Notes under the pieces: model-generated | Seen by the model: only the letters and a program-made list of their open reading frames with translations | Told to the model about the DNA's origin: nothing | Database searches by the model: none | Source of the DNA: Piper betle | Taxonomy: Eukaryota; Streptophyta; Magnoliopsida; Piperales; Piperaceae | Assembly: GCA_033002965.1 (NCBI GenBank) | Contig: JAURVB010000767.1 | Location: 1 to 64,000, forward strand | Reading direction: 5' to 3' | Length of the DNA: 64,000 nucleotides | Shown: one piece after another, positions 11,559 to 23,755 of the stretch | How the letters are laid out: every line of letters starts with the position of its first letter | Numbering within the stretch: position 1 is the first letter of the stretch | Translations under genes and position numbers: made by a program

Positions 11559-14500
11559 TTATTTTTCATCTATTCCATATGTAAGCCTCAAACGCTCTGC
11601 TAGGTAGTCTCCACTGCGTATGGGAGGGAACCTGCCAATAAATTGGGTGAACAAACGTTAAAATAACATTCACAAACAAAGAATTAGCACTTCTTAATTC
11701 CATCTTGATCACCATCTCTACCCCAGAAATTTTTTTAGGGTACTGTACTACCTCTACAATTATTGAGTCAACATCCTACAGCTGAATGATCGTAGGCAAC
11801 AGACAATGCACCATTTGCAAACGCTAAACCCTAAAGGCTAAGTACTCGTATATTTGCCAAATTTCACTTATAGGTCACAGTAAAAATGAAACAGATTACA
11901 CACACCATCTCAGCAAGGATTTTTTATTTTTGGTCATCTGAAATCTCACATATAGTTCAAAGAATGGTAACTTCAATATCATCTCAGTACTGTCTTTTAA
12001 ACATTATGAGGGAAAGGGGAGGGTAGAGAGATAGAGAGAACAACACCTGGCTGGATATGCCTTGCTACAACAACTTTCTAGGCATTCGACAACACAATCA
12101 GGATTTGGATCGAAAAAAGGCAATCTACATAAAGACAGAAAGGATGAAAACTGTCAACGACATTAGTGTGCAAAAAATTGTTCAAAACTTTACTACTGAT
12201 GTATGCTATTAATTCAGTATGTGATGTATACTGTTTCATTCAACGCCATACTTGCTTACTATGGAGCATGGAAAGAAGGTTAAAAAAGAGTTTAGCATGA
12301 AAATTGTTTCAAAAAATACAAAAGAAAATATAAGAGCTTACTGAATAGCGTTCTCGCCCAAATGTCATGACCCTATGCAGCGTTGACCTGCAGCATTAGA
12401 GGCAGTCGCAATCAATAAATGTCAATTTTTTCAGTATAGATGATCTTATTTGAGAAGCTTTATTGCAAAGGTATGGCTGATTCTTACTAAGAGTAATGAT
12501 CATCAAGAGATATCAATAAAGATCCCATTACCTGAATAAGCAATTGGTCCACCTTTCCAACATGTCACCAATGTTAACAATGAAGGCCCTGCCAGTGAAA
12601 AATAAAAACTGTGTTAAAAGGAAAACTGCAGCTTGATATGAATGTAATAGGCTCAGTAGGAAAAGAATAGAAAGGGAAGCTGTACACCAACCTAAACATC
12701 TCAAGAGACCTAAAAATGTACCCTTTTCCAGACAAACTAAAATTTGTTAGCAGTTGAACTCACCCGTTTATATGAGGCACATTTTCCCAGTGTTGGGGAG
12801 TTTTATCTTTTTCCCTGCAAATCTAGAAATCACAAGTAAAAACAATCTTGAGAGTTTAAGGTGTATAACCTAAGGGACTAGTCAGGAAATCATTTGACCA
12901 CATGCCTGAAGCCCTGGGACACCCTCACTAGCTAATAGAGTGACCATGCCATAGTCTGAATGAGCAGATGCATCACAATCTTTAGCCTCTAAAACATCAA
13001 GTTCACCTGAGCGAGAAGGTTTAACCATAAAAAATAGATCACACGTATTGAAAAGCTTATTCTGGAGGGAAAAAAGAACAGAAAAACAAAAAAGACTAAC
13101 TGTGCTGCCATTCTAATCAACATCACTTAATGGGATATTATAACGAAACCAAATTTCCTCTCGTGAGGAGATAGCTACCAAGCCTCTCCTTTGCATACAT
13201 ATTTTTGGCTCACTATTACTAAATAAAGCATTTTTGCTCGTTCTCTCTCCAAATTCACATATCTATCTCACTGGTGGTTAAATAACAACACGGAGAAAAA
13301 CCCAACTAAAGAGATTTTGGTTTATTATGATTCATGATAGAGCTCATTATGTTTGCCACACACCTGGATAATGCAGAAGACGAACAACTGCGCTAGGGGG
13401 AAAGGCCCCAACATTTTCGAAAAAATCACTGTCCAAATTTAGAGCCAATGCAATCAATGACAGGAGCGCTTTCCCCACAGTCCTGAAACAGAAAAAGATT
13501 GCCGAAAATGCTTACTTCATATGGCTTTCGAATTTTTAGTAGTGAAAGAACTTTAGAAATGCAAACTTCCAGTTTGACACCTTTCAAACACAATAATTTA
13601 ATAAAGCAAAAAAATTTTTATAACCCAGACAAAGATTCCATGCATTTGTCAAATTGAAACTGGAAATGTTAATAAACAAAACAAGCAAAAAAACAAGCAT
13701 ATCACAATCTCCTGGCAGTGGGAATAAGAAGAGACACATAGATTTAAGTTCGTTTGGTGGTGATAGAAGGGGTATGAAAGAACTCTCAACGTCCCAGAAA
13801 AGTAAGCTTTGAGATGTGAGAGGATTAGATGACAAGAAAAACCCACTAAATACATTTTTCAAAGATATTGGGAAAGTAACTTATGAAGATGGTTAGCTTT
13901 CTCAGCTACCACACTACAAGAACGAAACTGGCTGGATGCAATTTCATTTGCAACCAAAAAATCTCCCACCTACAAATTAGATTCTGCTGCTGACATGATC
14001 AAGAAGTGCACCTTCTCTAATGGTTGATCCACTTCAACAAAAGAAATTAAATGTTTAGAATTACTCACAGCACTTTCCCATAATATAGCTCCATAGTTGA
14101 TCTCCACTCTGGTAAAGTTTCTACCGTGTGCCAGCCACCAGAATCATTAATTTCTTTAGTCTAAAACATTGAGCTAATTTTGCAATAGGATGCAAAATGA
14201 AAGACAGAATACCTTCTGCTGGCCACTGATTTGAGAAAAGTTCCATGAGTGGCTTCTCCATAGGCCCAATATAGAAGCTCTCTTTGGATCCCCTGCATCG
14301 CCAAAAACTGGCATTATATCCATATACAATTTGTTCACCACAAGATCGAAGCCAAACCAGAGTCTCAGACTACGTTTCTCATAGCACACCCGTCAATAGA
14401 GCTACCAATTTAAATCCAAAAGGCTTGAATCTGCTATGAACCAATGTAAGCACATTATAAGGGTCTTAGGTTAGGAAATTTACCAGTTGTAAAGCCGTTT

Positions 14501-15326
14501 GGTCCTTTAGGGTTTTAAGTCTAAAACAGTTTAGTATGAATAAGCATCATTGAAGTAATAATTTGGTACAAAGAAATGAGCATGATTTAGCTTTGAACTA
14601 TTTACTAGACCATTCATTCTTTCAACAAGGTGTCCTTTTCTACCAAGCAATCAATACAAAATTAATTTTGAATTATTTTGTAGATTTTCGTAATTTATCC
14701 ATTGTTCAACAAGGAGTAAAGTATAAATAAGCATCATATATGTAATTTGGTGCCAAGCAATGAATACGAAACAGATATGTATTCCTAGTTTCTCCATTGT
14801 TCAACAGGCTACTCCTCCAATTACTCGTATTCATCAATAGATTTTTCACTATATCACTATGTGCAGGACTAAACAACACCATAAAAGCAATGTCCAAAGC
14901 GATGTGAAAACCTTTAGATTTTAGGGAAGAAGTATCCAGCTTCTCAGCATACATAGGCGAATAGCCTCTATTCCCGCAGTTCATCCCAAGTTTCATCTTT
15001 TCCACGGACGAAAGCGAGAAGAACCTCTTGCTCTGCTCGAAAACATGCTTGAACACATCTTCTCCAATACCATGGTTAACAAGATAGAAAAACCCATGAT
15101 CCAAACACGCCTACAACCCACAAAGAAAGAAATAAATAAAAAAGAAGCTCATTCCAATACATAAACAAGCGTATATTGCAGTGAAATGCATCAGACATGG
15201 ACCAAACAAGCGAAAGAATGGAACTTTACGAAGGAAGGAAGGTACCTGGCGGATGAGCTTGGCAGTGGAGTAGCGGTCGGGGGAGGAGAAGTCGACAATT
15301 GGGAGGTGGAGAGTCGGGGTGGTCAT
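11559..15326 (-). CDS. 2-oxoglutarate/Fe(II)-dependent oxygenase, 11 exons, two apparent frame breaks
   Basis: Exons on the minus strand: 15246-15326, 14912-15110, 14213-14292, about 14070-14120, 13364-13482, 12906-13006, 12764-12822, 12532-12588, 12342-12387, 12047-12124, 11559-11631. The start is MTTPTLHLPIVDFSS; exon 2 has the DIOX_N pattern DHGFFYLVNHGI. Exon 6 carries the iron-binding H-x-D (AHSDYG), exon 9 the distal His (TLHRV) and the 2-oxoglutarate-binding R-x-S (RYS). The last exon ends YGIDEK and stop. Such soluble enzymes couple 2-oxoglutarate decarboxylation to substrate oxidation; the substrate here is unknown. Splice phases agree except in exon 3, one base short before KESFYIG, and exon 10, whose length is off by one or two at a six-T run before DPNPDC. 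Intron 6 starts with GC, not GT. It may be a recent pseudogene or contain sequence errors. Confidence 0.9.
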
Positions 15327-16590
15327 TGCCGGTCACCAGCGAGAGATTACTTCCCAGTGGACTCAATACGCCTAAGTTATTACTATTTATTCTTTTTTAA
15401 AAGATTTTTAAAAAAAAGAAAAATTAATTAAATTAAATTATTTGATTATCGAAAACTCTTTAGTCAAAATAATATTCCCAACCAGAGTAGAAAAGAATGT
15501 CATTGTCATTGTGATTGTGATTTAATATATAAGATGATGTCTTCGAAGAAAATAAGTATGAGCTTTCATTCCACAGGCTCAACATCAAATTGACTAAGCT
15601 GAGTTGTCTAAATAACCAACATCAAATTGATTAAGTTAAGAGATTAAATTAATTATGATTGTTTTTAAATGGCCTACCAATGTATTCTCTAAGAAGTAAA
15701 AAAAATTCCTTATTTTTTCTCTATAGATAATGATTGTTAGATAATGCATGAATGCGCAACACAAGGTAATTATAATTATTTTGTACTTTCAATTGGATAT
15801 GATTCTATAAAATTTATATATCAATTATTAACTTACGTATATTTGGTTGTTGGCAAAGTATACGAAAGAAATATAAAATTTGGAAGATAAGAGTTCCTGT
15901 GTTTAGATGTCTATCTTAAAATTTAGTTAAAAGAAAATTTAATTTTAGTTAAAATAAATTTATATGAAAGTTTAAAAAATAATTGTTTATTGAAAAATAG
16001 AAAAAATTGAGAGAAATTTTAGGAGACACGTACATATAGAAAAAAATATTTCTTTTTATCTTATTTTCATACCATCCAAAAATGTTTGTCATTTTATTTT
16101 ATTTTATTTCCATTTCTTATGAATTTTTTTATTTACAATATTTTTAAGTAAACCAAACAAACATTACTTTTTACATAAAATACAACTACAATTGGTAATA
16201 TTGACTAATTTAAAATTTTCATATCCTTTATACTCCTTTCTTGACAACCCAATAAAGCTTCAATTGGAATAATTTTCGTTTAGTTAGCGGTTCATTATCA
16301 AATCAGTTAATTAAATTAAATTATTTGAATTGTCTAACCCTCTTTAGTCAAAATAAAATTCGTAATAAGAGTAGAAAAGAGTGTCATAAGAATTGGATAG
16401 AAACCATATCAAATAAATAAGGATGGACATTTATTCGGTGGCTTAGCATAAAATTGACTAAGTCGAATTGACTAGATAATCGGATTATGATTTGGTCAAC
16501 AAAATCGGTAATCTCATTTCTTGTCAAATTTAAACAAGTTTTGAAGCCAAAGTAAATTAAATTGATTTTTTTTTCTAGTTAAGATGTGGT
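15327..16590. other. AT-rich intergenic with an internal direct repeat
   Basis: No gene seen. Two segments resemble each other in the same orientation: about 15420-15625 and about 16305-16490. They share AAATTAAATTATTTGA, CTCTTTAGTCAAAATAA and AGAGTAGAAAAGA, then AAATTGACTAAG. Gene 11559-15326 starts at the left edge, so its promoter lies here, but no distinct promoter motif stands out. Confidence 0.55.
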
Positions 16591-16598
16591 CGGAGTAG

Positions 16599-17105
16599 TA
16601 GGGGTGTAAACGAGCCGAACCAAATTGCGCATGGATGTTTTTGAATTCGACGTGATTTTTGGTAAGTATGTTTGAGCTTGTTTGAGTGCTTGACAAGTTT
16701 TGATGTATTATGGGTCGAGCCGAGCTTGTCTAAAATTCATGGTGTTTGGGCTTAGCTTGTGCTCAGCTCACTATGTTTTCGAGTCAAGCAAATGTTTGTG
16801 CTTGGCTCGTGCTCGACTTATATAAGATCAAAATTTTCTTTCCAATACTAAATAAGTTTAATATGACCTCAATAGTATTGACGAGCCGAGTCGAGCCGAA
16901 TATTTTTCGAGTTTGAATACATCAAACTCGAGTTTCGAGCCAAGCCAAACCGAACACTCCTTAGCTCAAGCTCTATTCATTGTTCAACGAGTTATCCATT
17001 TTGAGCCAAGTATTTTTTTAGCACAAAATTAACGAGCACAAGTTCAAGCTGAATCGAGCCGAATATAAAATGCTTGCGAGCAGGTTTGGCATGTTTACAT
17101 CCCTA
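16599..17105. mobile_element. Non-autonomous hAT-type element with 8-bp target duplication
   Basis: The ends are TAGGGGTGTAAAC and GTTTACATCCCTA, inverted with one mismatch. They are flanked by perfect 8-bp direct repeats CGGAGTAG at 16591-16598 and 17106-17113. Eight-base duplications and TAGGG/CAGGG termini are typical of the hAT superfamily. The 507-bp interior has no coding capacity and is made of GAGCCGAG/AGCTCG words in both orientations. Confidence 0.88.
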
Positions 17106-17217
17106 CGGAGTAGGTTCACACTTGTTCAACCATTTTTTATTAATATTTATTTATCAACCTTTATATTAAAGAGTTGAGTATTTTTTTTGTTTTCCTTTAA
17201 AGTTAGTATGAATACCT

Positions 17218-17229
17218 TGGTATCAGAGC
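17218..17229 (+). promoter_or_regulatory. Viral primer binding site, first copy
   Basis: TGGTATCAGAGC is the perfect complement to the 3' end of initiator tRNA-Met, used to prime minus-strand DNA synthesis. Similarity to the second copy at 27049 begins only 4-5 bases upstream (at TACCTTGG), so viral sequence starts essentially at this site. Confidence 0.93.
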
Positions 17230-19964
17230 CTTAGTTCTGAAAGATTATTTAAGTAGGTGATAGTGTCCAAATCCTAGTAAGTCCTGAATAGCCGAGGTTA
17301 GGCGCATAGGCAATTTTGGATTGGTTGGCTTCACCTAGGAAATTCTTGCTTAGGTACTCTTTTAGTTATTATGGCCTTTTTAACAAGTTTAGTCAAAAAA
17401 TCTCAGAGTTTGTCTGATCGAAAGAATTCTGAACAACTAGTGTATAATAATCTAGAACAAATTTTAAATAAATGGAATATTCCTAAAGTAAATCCAACAA
17501 AAATATATAATAAAGGCTTTATCAAATTTAAACAAGCTTATGTGATAAAAATGTTTGAACAGAGTGTAAGTATAGAAAATTACACTAAAACAATAAATTT
17601 GTTAAAAAATAAATTAATAGAAGAATTAAAACAAGACTATAAATATATTCATCTTGGTTTAATACAAGTAGCTATAAAACCGTTAACAAGAGATGGATTA
17701 AATACTTCTCTTTTACTATGTTTAAGAGATAAAAGACATAACAAGTTTAATGACTCGTTGTTAGAAGTTATTGAACCCACCCTTTGTACTGACCCAGTTT
17801 ATTTTAACTGTTATCCAAACTATTCAATAAGCTTACATGACCCAAATATAAATGAAGCTTTAGCATTAAACATACAAACTCAAGGTTATGACATGCTACC
17901 AGGATTAATGAATCTGTGTGTCATATATCGAATATGTTTAAAAGTATGACAGGAATAAATCCAAATTCGAAAATAGAATCTTATAAGGGAAAAATTACTT
18001 TATTTCAAATAGATTCTACTAAAGCTAATATAACAATACCAAAAACAATAACTTGGGATGAAATTGAGTTACTAGAATCATGAAAATTAGAAAATGTAAT
18101 TCCTCCTAAAATAATACAAAGAACTACTGAAAAAATTATTGAAAATACAAATGGTGATATTGAAATAATATTTAGTAGACCAAGTACATCTACTCGAAAT
18201 ATTATTTCTATTAGACCTGGTATTTAAAGATCAGATAAATCAGAAGAAGAAAGTAGTGTCAAAGGAATATATATTTCTGAGCAACAAATCCCTCATAGAA
18301 TATATTCTGATGATCCTACTATTTCTGAGATGAATTTAAAAATAAATACATATCAATATCAACTAATTAGAGAAAAATGTTCTAAAGAATTTATGCTACC
18401 CAAACAGAATAATTTTAGAACTTGGTATTTCAACCAATCTACGATAAAAATAAAAAAGAATATTATGATTATCTAAAAGAATTAGGATATGAAATATCTG
18501 TTTGTAGAATGGTATACAAATAAAACTAATAAAATAAATGTTTCTAAAGAAACTAGAACATGGGACACTACAGACGGTCAAGTAATTACAAGTAAACATC
18601 CTCCAGTAGGAAATATAAAATATGGTAATATAGAAGCAACCTATTATGTAACAATCGATAAAAAAATAAATGAAGATATAGTGGTTGTCATAAAACAAAA
18701 TAATTATACTCATTTACATCTACAAACCTTGGCAACACAATTAGCTAATTTAGAAGATAAATGGTTACCAAGAGACAAGGGAAAAGAGAAAATTTCTGAA
18801 AATAAAAGTATCACTTCTGCCTTAATTAAACCACCTTTAGAATCTACTAAAAAATTTAATACTAAAACTCCTATAAATGAAGAATTTTCAGAAAAATTAA
18901 CAAAAAGATTAAGTGGATTAAATATTAATGACTCTATTAAAGTAATTAGTGAAACCAAAAATATTGAAGAATTAATAAATCAATTTACAGAAAAAATTGA
19001 AATGGCTAGACATACAAGTACAACCACTTCCTACAGGAAGACATTATTATCCAAGACCTACACCTGCTTCAATATTATTCGAAGAAAATTCTATGAATTC
19101 AGGATTGTCTTATACAAGTAGATCTATTTATGAATGGAATATAGATGGACAATCAGAATATCAAATATTAACAACTTTACATAATATGCTAATGTATTCT
19201 ACTATATATAAAACAACAAATAATTCTGATAGATAAATAGTTGAATTCATTGTTGTGGGATTTTTTGGTATACTAAAAGGTTGGTGGGATCATTATCTAC
19301 AACCTGTACAAAAAGTTGAAATATTATCAGCAACTAAATTAGATGCTAATACAAATCAAATAATTGAAGATGTTGTCTATACGCTTATATTAGCAATATT
19401 GCATAATTTTATAGGAGATCCAAGTATATTAAAAGAAAGAACGCAAGAACTAATAATGAGTTTAAAATGTCCAACATTAACTCATTATAGATGGTATCAT
19501 GATACTTTCTTAACATTATTATTCCAAAGAGATGATTCTAGTTTAGAATTTTGGAAAGAAAGATTCATAGCTGGATTACCTCCTTTATTTGCTGAAAGAG
19601 TTAGAAGTAAACTAAGAAGTCAAAATAATGGTACTATACCTGTATGGTACTTTTACATTTGGAAAATTACATAATGAAATTGTAATAGAAGGTTTAAGTT
19701 TATGTAACGATTTAAATCTTAAACAACAACTTAAAAAACAAAAACTTTTAGGAAGAAAAGAATTAGGAGAATTTTGTAAACAATTTGGTACCCAAGTTTC
19801 TCCAATCATTCCCCCTAAACCCTCAATTCCAAAGAAAAAAACCCTTTTTCAGAAGAAGAAAAAATCCTATAGTTAAAAAAGAAAATAAAGAAAAAGGTAA
19901 AAAGATAATAAATAAAAAACCTAAACAAAATAAACCTCAATCTAGTAAAACTAGACCAATAGTA

Positions 19965-20006
19965 TGTTGGGATTGTGGTCAATCTAGACATACTAGGAAT
20001 CAATGT
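19965..20006 (+). other. CCHC zinc knuckle of viral ORF1
   Basis: CWDCGQSRHTRNQC fits C-x2-C-x4-H-x4-C exactly. It follows a lysine-rich stretch and lies between capsid and protease, the usual position in Caulimoviridae, where it binds nucleic acid during packaging. Confidence 0.93.
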
Positions 20007-21301
20007 AAATTAAGAAAGAAAATTAAAGAACTTAATATTCCGGATGATGAAAAAGAAAATTTATATTCTTTATTAGAAGAATTAACTGATAACTCAGAAT
20101 ATGAAGTTTTAGAAATAGATGAATCAGATTATTCTACAAGAGAATCTGATAGTACTTCTTCAGACTGTGAATGTAATGATATCTACGATACGTGTAATGC
20201 TTTAAATAATCTAAGTATTAATATGATTAATGCTCAAGAATCTTTACTATTAGATTTAATAGATAATATACAAGATAAAGAGCAAAAGAGAGAATTAATA
20301 GAAAAGGTTATAGCATCCACAAGAGAAAATAAATTAAAACCTAAAATGGAAGCTATAGTTTATCCTTCATATACTATGTCTGAAGTCTTTGATAGAATGA
20401 AAAAGGAAAAACATGTTACCTTACAAGACTTAAGACAAGAAATTAATACATTAAAATCAAAAGTAGTACAATTGAGAAAAAGAATAGAAATTTTAGAATT
20501 AGTAGAAGAAAATAAAATTACATCTGATAATGAAGAAGAAGATTTAAAAATCTTTGAAGATTCAGAATTTCAAATAGGTGAAACCTCTAAAACAAAAGAA
20601 TCTCAAGATTATTTAAATGTAATAGAACAAACTATTTCTAGAAAATATGATTTAAAAATAAAAATAATTCTTGATAAAAAATTTACATTAGAAACCTTAG
20701 CTTTAGTTGACACTAGAGCTGATAGAAATATAATTCGAGAAGGTTTAATTCCTACTAGATTTTATAAAAAGACTAGACAAGCTTTATCTACAGCTAATGA
20801 TCAAAGATTAAAAATACAATATAAATTACCACATGCAGTAGTATGTATAAATGATACATGTTTATATTTAACCTTTATCCTAGTAAAAGATTCAGGAACA
20901 GAAGTAATTTTAGGAAATCCTTTTACTGCTATTATAGAACCTTTTACTATAGATGATACAAGTATTCATACTAAGTTTAAAGGTAAGGAAATTACTTTTA
21001 AATTAGAATTTAAGGCACATAAAACATTAATATCTAATTTAAAGGAGAAATCATTCCTTAAAACTAAACATATAAATTATTTAAAAGAAGAAGTTGTCCT
21101 CTTAACCTTAGAAAAACAAATAAACTCTCCTCAAATAAAAGAAAAAATAGAAAAAATGAAAAAATTATTTGAAGAAGATTTATGTAGTGAAGAATTACCA
21201 AGTGCTTTTTGGAATAGGAAAAAACATGAAGTTGCTCATCCGTATGAAGAAAACTTTCATGAATCACAAATTCCTACAAAGGCAGAGACCAATTCAAATG
21301 A

Positions 21302-22219
21302 GTAAAGAATTGGTTACATATTGTCAACAAGAAATGAAAACTTTATTAAATAATAAATTAATTAGGGAAAGTAAATCTCCTTGGTCGTGTTCTGCTTTCT
21401 ATGTTTATAATGCTGCTGAAAAAGAAAGAGGTGCTCCAAGGCTAGTAATAAATTATAAACCATTAAATAAAGTTTTAAAATGGATAAGATACCCAATTCC
21501 TAATAAAAGGGATTTATTAAAAAGATTATATAATGCTAAACATATTTAGTAAATTTGATCTTAAGTCAGGATTTTGGCAAATACAAATTCAAGAAAAAGA
21601 TAGATATAAAACAGCCTTTAATGTTCCATTTGGACAATACGAATGAAATGTAATGCCTTTTGGATTGAAGAATGCTCCTTCTAAATTCCAAAAGATAATG
21701 AATGATATATTTAATTCACATATAGAATATATTATGGTTTACATAGACGATGTTTTAATCTATTCTGAATCCTTAGATCAATATTTTAAACATTTAAATC
21801 AATTTTATAAAATTGCTAAACTTAATGGAATAGTACTATCCAAAAGAAAAATGGTTTTAGTACAAACTAAAATAAGATTTTTAGGACATGATATAGAAAA
21901 TGGATATATAAATCCTATTCAAAGAGTAATAGAATTTTCATCCAAATTACTAGATAAAAATAAGTTACAAAGATTTTTAGGAAGTCTAAATTATGTATCG
22001 GATTTTTATCTAGAACTAGCTAAAGATTGTAAATTACTTTGGCAAAGATTAAAGAAAAATCCACCTTCATGGATAGATAAACATACTGAAGTAATCCAAA
22101 ACATTAAAAATAGAGTTAAGTATCTCCCATGCCTAGCTTTAGCTCATCCTACAGCTTTAAAGATGGTACAAATTGACAAATCAGAACTTGGTTTTGGGGT
22201 ATACTTAAACAAAATATAA
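21302..22219 (+). other. Reverse transcriptase domain of viral ORF1
   Basis: Frames over this span give RT blocks in the right order: PWSCSAFYVYN, PRLVINYKPLNK, FSKFDLKSGFWQI, MPFGLKNAPSKFQ, YIDDVLIYS and FLGHDIENGYI. YIDD, the catalytic aspartate pair, is intact. Two breaks interrupt it: a stop just after NAKHI at about 21547 and a TGA at 21644. Confidence 0.92.
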
Positions 22220-22546
22220 ATAATAAAAATGTTATTATTAGATATCATTCAGAATTATGGAATCCTACTCAAAATAAATATTCTACAATTAAAAAAGAAA
22301 TGTTAAGTATTATCAATTGTATATTAAAATTTCAAGATGACTTACTTAATCAAAAATTCCAATTACGAATCGATTGTAAAGTTGCATAAGGATATTCTCT
22401 ACAAAGATGTTAAAATCTTGCTTCTTAACATATTTTTGCATGATGGCAAGCTTTACTAGCAATCTTTGATTTTGATATTGAATTTATTAAAGGTGATACG
22501 AATTCCCTCCCTGATTTTCTCACTCGTAAATTTTTACAGGGAGTAG

Positions 22547-23755
22547 GTTGACAAAGGCAAAGCTAAACTTATTCTTCCTCCTATTTACAAAAATTACCCA
22601 AGTTTTGAAAAAGATTTTGATCAAGATGATAACAAGCCAAAAACTTCAAAAAATTCCTATCGTGTCTTGAGTCCCTATATTCAAAAACCACATCCTCCTT
22701 TGCATATTTGCTTTCTTGATTCTTCTCCTAAAGATTTGCAACAAGAAGATCCTTCCAAAATTACCATACAAGTATTACCACATCTTTCTCACTTTCTAGT
22801 TCAGGAAAACAAAACCAGATACTATTATGAACTGATTCTACTAGATACTTGTTCTGTACAAGTTTCTCATAAATGCAATGGTAACTTGTTGGCTCATCAA
22901 ACAGTTTATCCTAATCAATTTCGAACATACATCATTTACAGTAAAATAATTATAAAGAATGTTTTAAGTTTTTCAGACTATGGGAATCCTAATGCAATGA
23001 GATAATTGTCTAAACCTATGCCTGGACTTCCTATAGAATATAATTATTGGGATTATATTGATGCTTTTGAAAGAGTCCTTTTCTATAAAAATAATTTTGG
23101 TCAACACTCTTGGTTTCTTCGTGTTGATCTTCCCAAATTATCTAAATTTCCTGCTTGGTTTGTTCAGTGGTTTGGAGATTTTGGCCTTAAAGTTCAATAC
23201 CTCCCTCCTTATCTTCAAAAACAATTAAAGATATTTCAAGAATGAATTAATCTAGAATTAGGATCTTCATTTTTTTAGTTCTTGACATATTATCAACTTC
23301 GCTGGATATTATCTTGGAATTTCTATTTCCATTATACCAATGTCATGGGCAGTGATATTTCATCTTTAGTCCATAAAATCTATATTAGATGGTGGGCTAG
23401 GTTCTCATCCTCCACTTCTGTTTTACCTCCACCATTCACTAAAAAATCTAAAGCAATCTTTTCAGAGTCTGTTTCCATCTCCTCTCAATGTAAAACTCCA
23501 AAAATGCATCCTGGTTTTAACTCTGGCTCTCCATCTTATACTCAACCTCCCGCAGTGTACCCACTGGCACTGCCACCTAATGTTTATATATTTTATTTGC
23601 AGTTTAAACATAATAATCCTTAATTGGCAGAATCTAATGCTATTCAACTAGCATATGCCATGTCTTTCTGTCAAAATACCCCAAATTCGGAAATACCTGT
23701 AACCCCAAAAGTTGAAGTTCCTGGCTCACCAATACCTATGACTCAGCAAGATATT
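22547..23755 (+). pseudogene. Viral ORF2, 5' part, function unknown
   Basis: One continuous frame follows ORF1. It is open from 22547, after a TAG at 22544, so its first codons overlap the ORF1 stop, and it has no in-frame ATG before 22998. In-frame stops occur at 23003, 23243, about 23276 and 23621, with no net frameshift. Visible features are an aromatic-rich block (FPAWFVQWFGDFGLKVQYLP at about 23140-23200), a second block (LRWILSWNFYFHY, about 23298) and a Pro/Ser-rich stretch. The frame stops exactly at the solo LTR and resumes in frame at 25998. I do not know its function; an ORF2 of unknown role is a florendovirus trait. Confidence 0.82.

Larger units (their letters stand above)
17371..22551 (+). 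pseudogene. Viral ORF1 polyprotein (movement, capsid, zinc knuckle, protease, RT, RNase H), broken
   Basis: The ATG at 17371 opens the movement-protein domain (MAFLTSLVKKSQ), open to a frame break at 17947. The frame then continues downstream with a TGA at 18081 and more stops. A capsid-proximal motif (NYTHLHLQTLATQLANLED) lies at about 18700. The capsid core with GWWDHYL and FWKERFIAGLP lies at 19255-19674. A frame change occurs at an A-rich stretch near 19850. The zinc knuckle is at 19965-20006. The protease site at 20709 reads D-T-R, where active aspartic proteases have D-T-G. RT has YIDD at 21740-21751 and a TGA at 21644 just before the MPFGLKNAP block. RNase H ends in FDFDIEFIKGD. Whole region ends at TGA 22549-22551. 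Many breaks make it non-functional. Confidence 0.92.

Noticed and set aside
18396..21267. Minus-strand open frames opposite the viral ORF1
   Set aside because: They are shadows of AT-rich viral coding sequence, rich in Phe/Ile/Leu, with no independent support.
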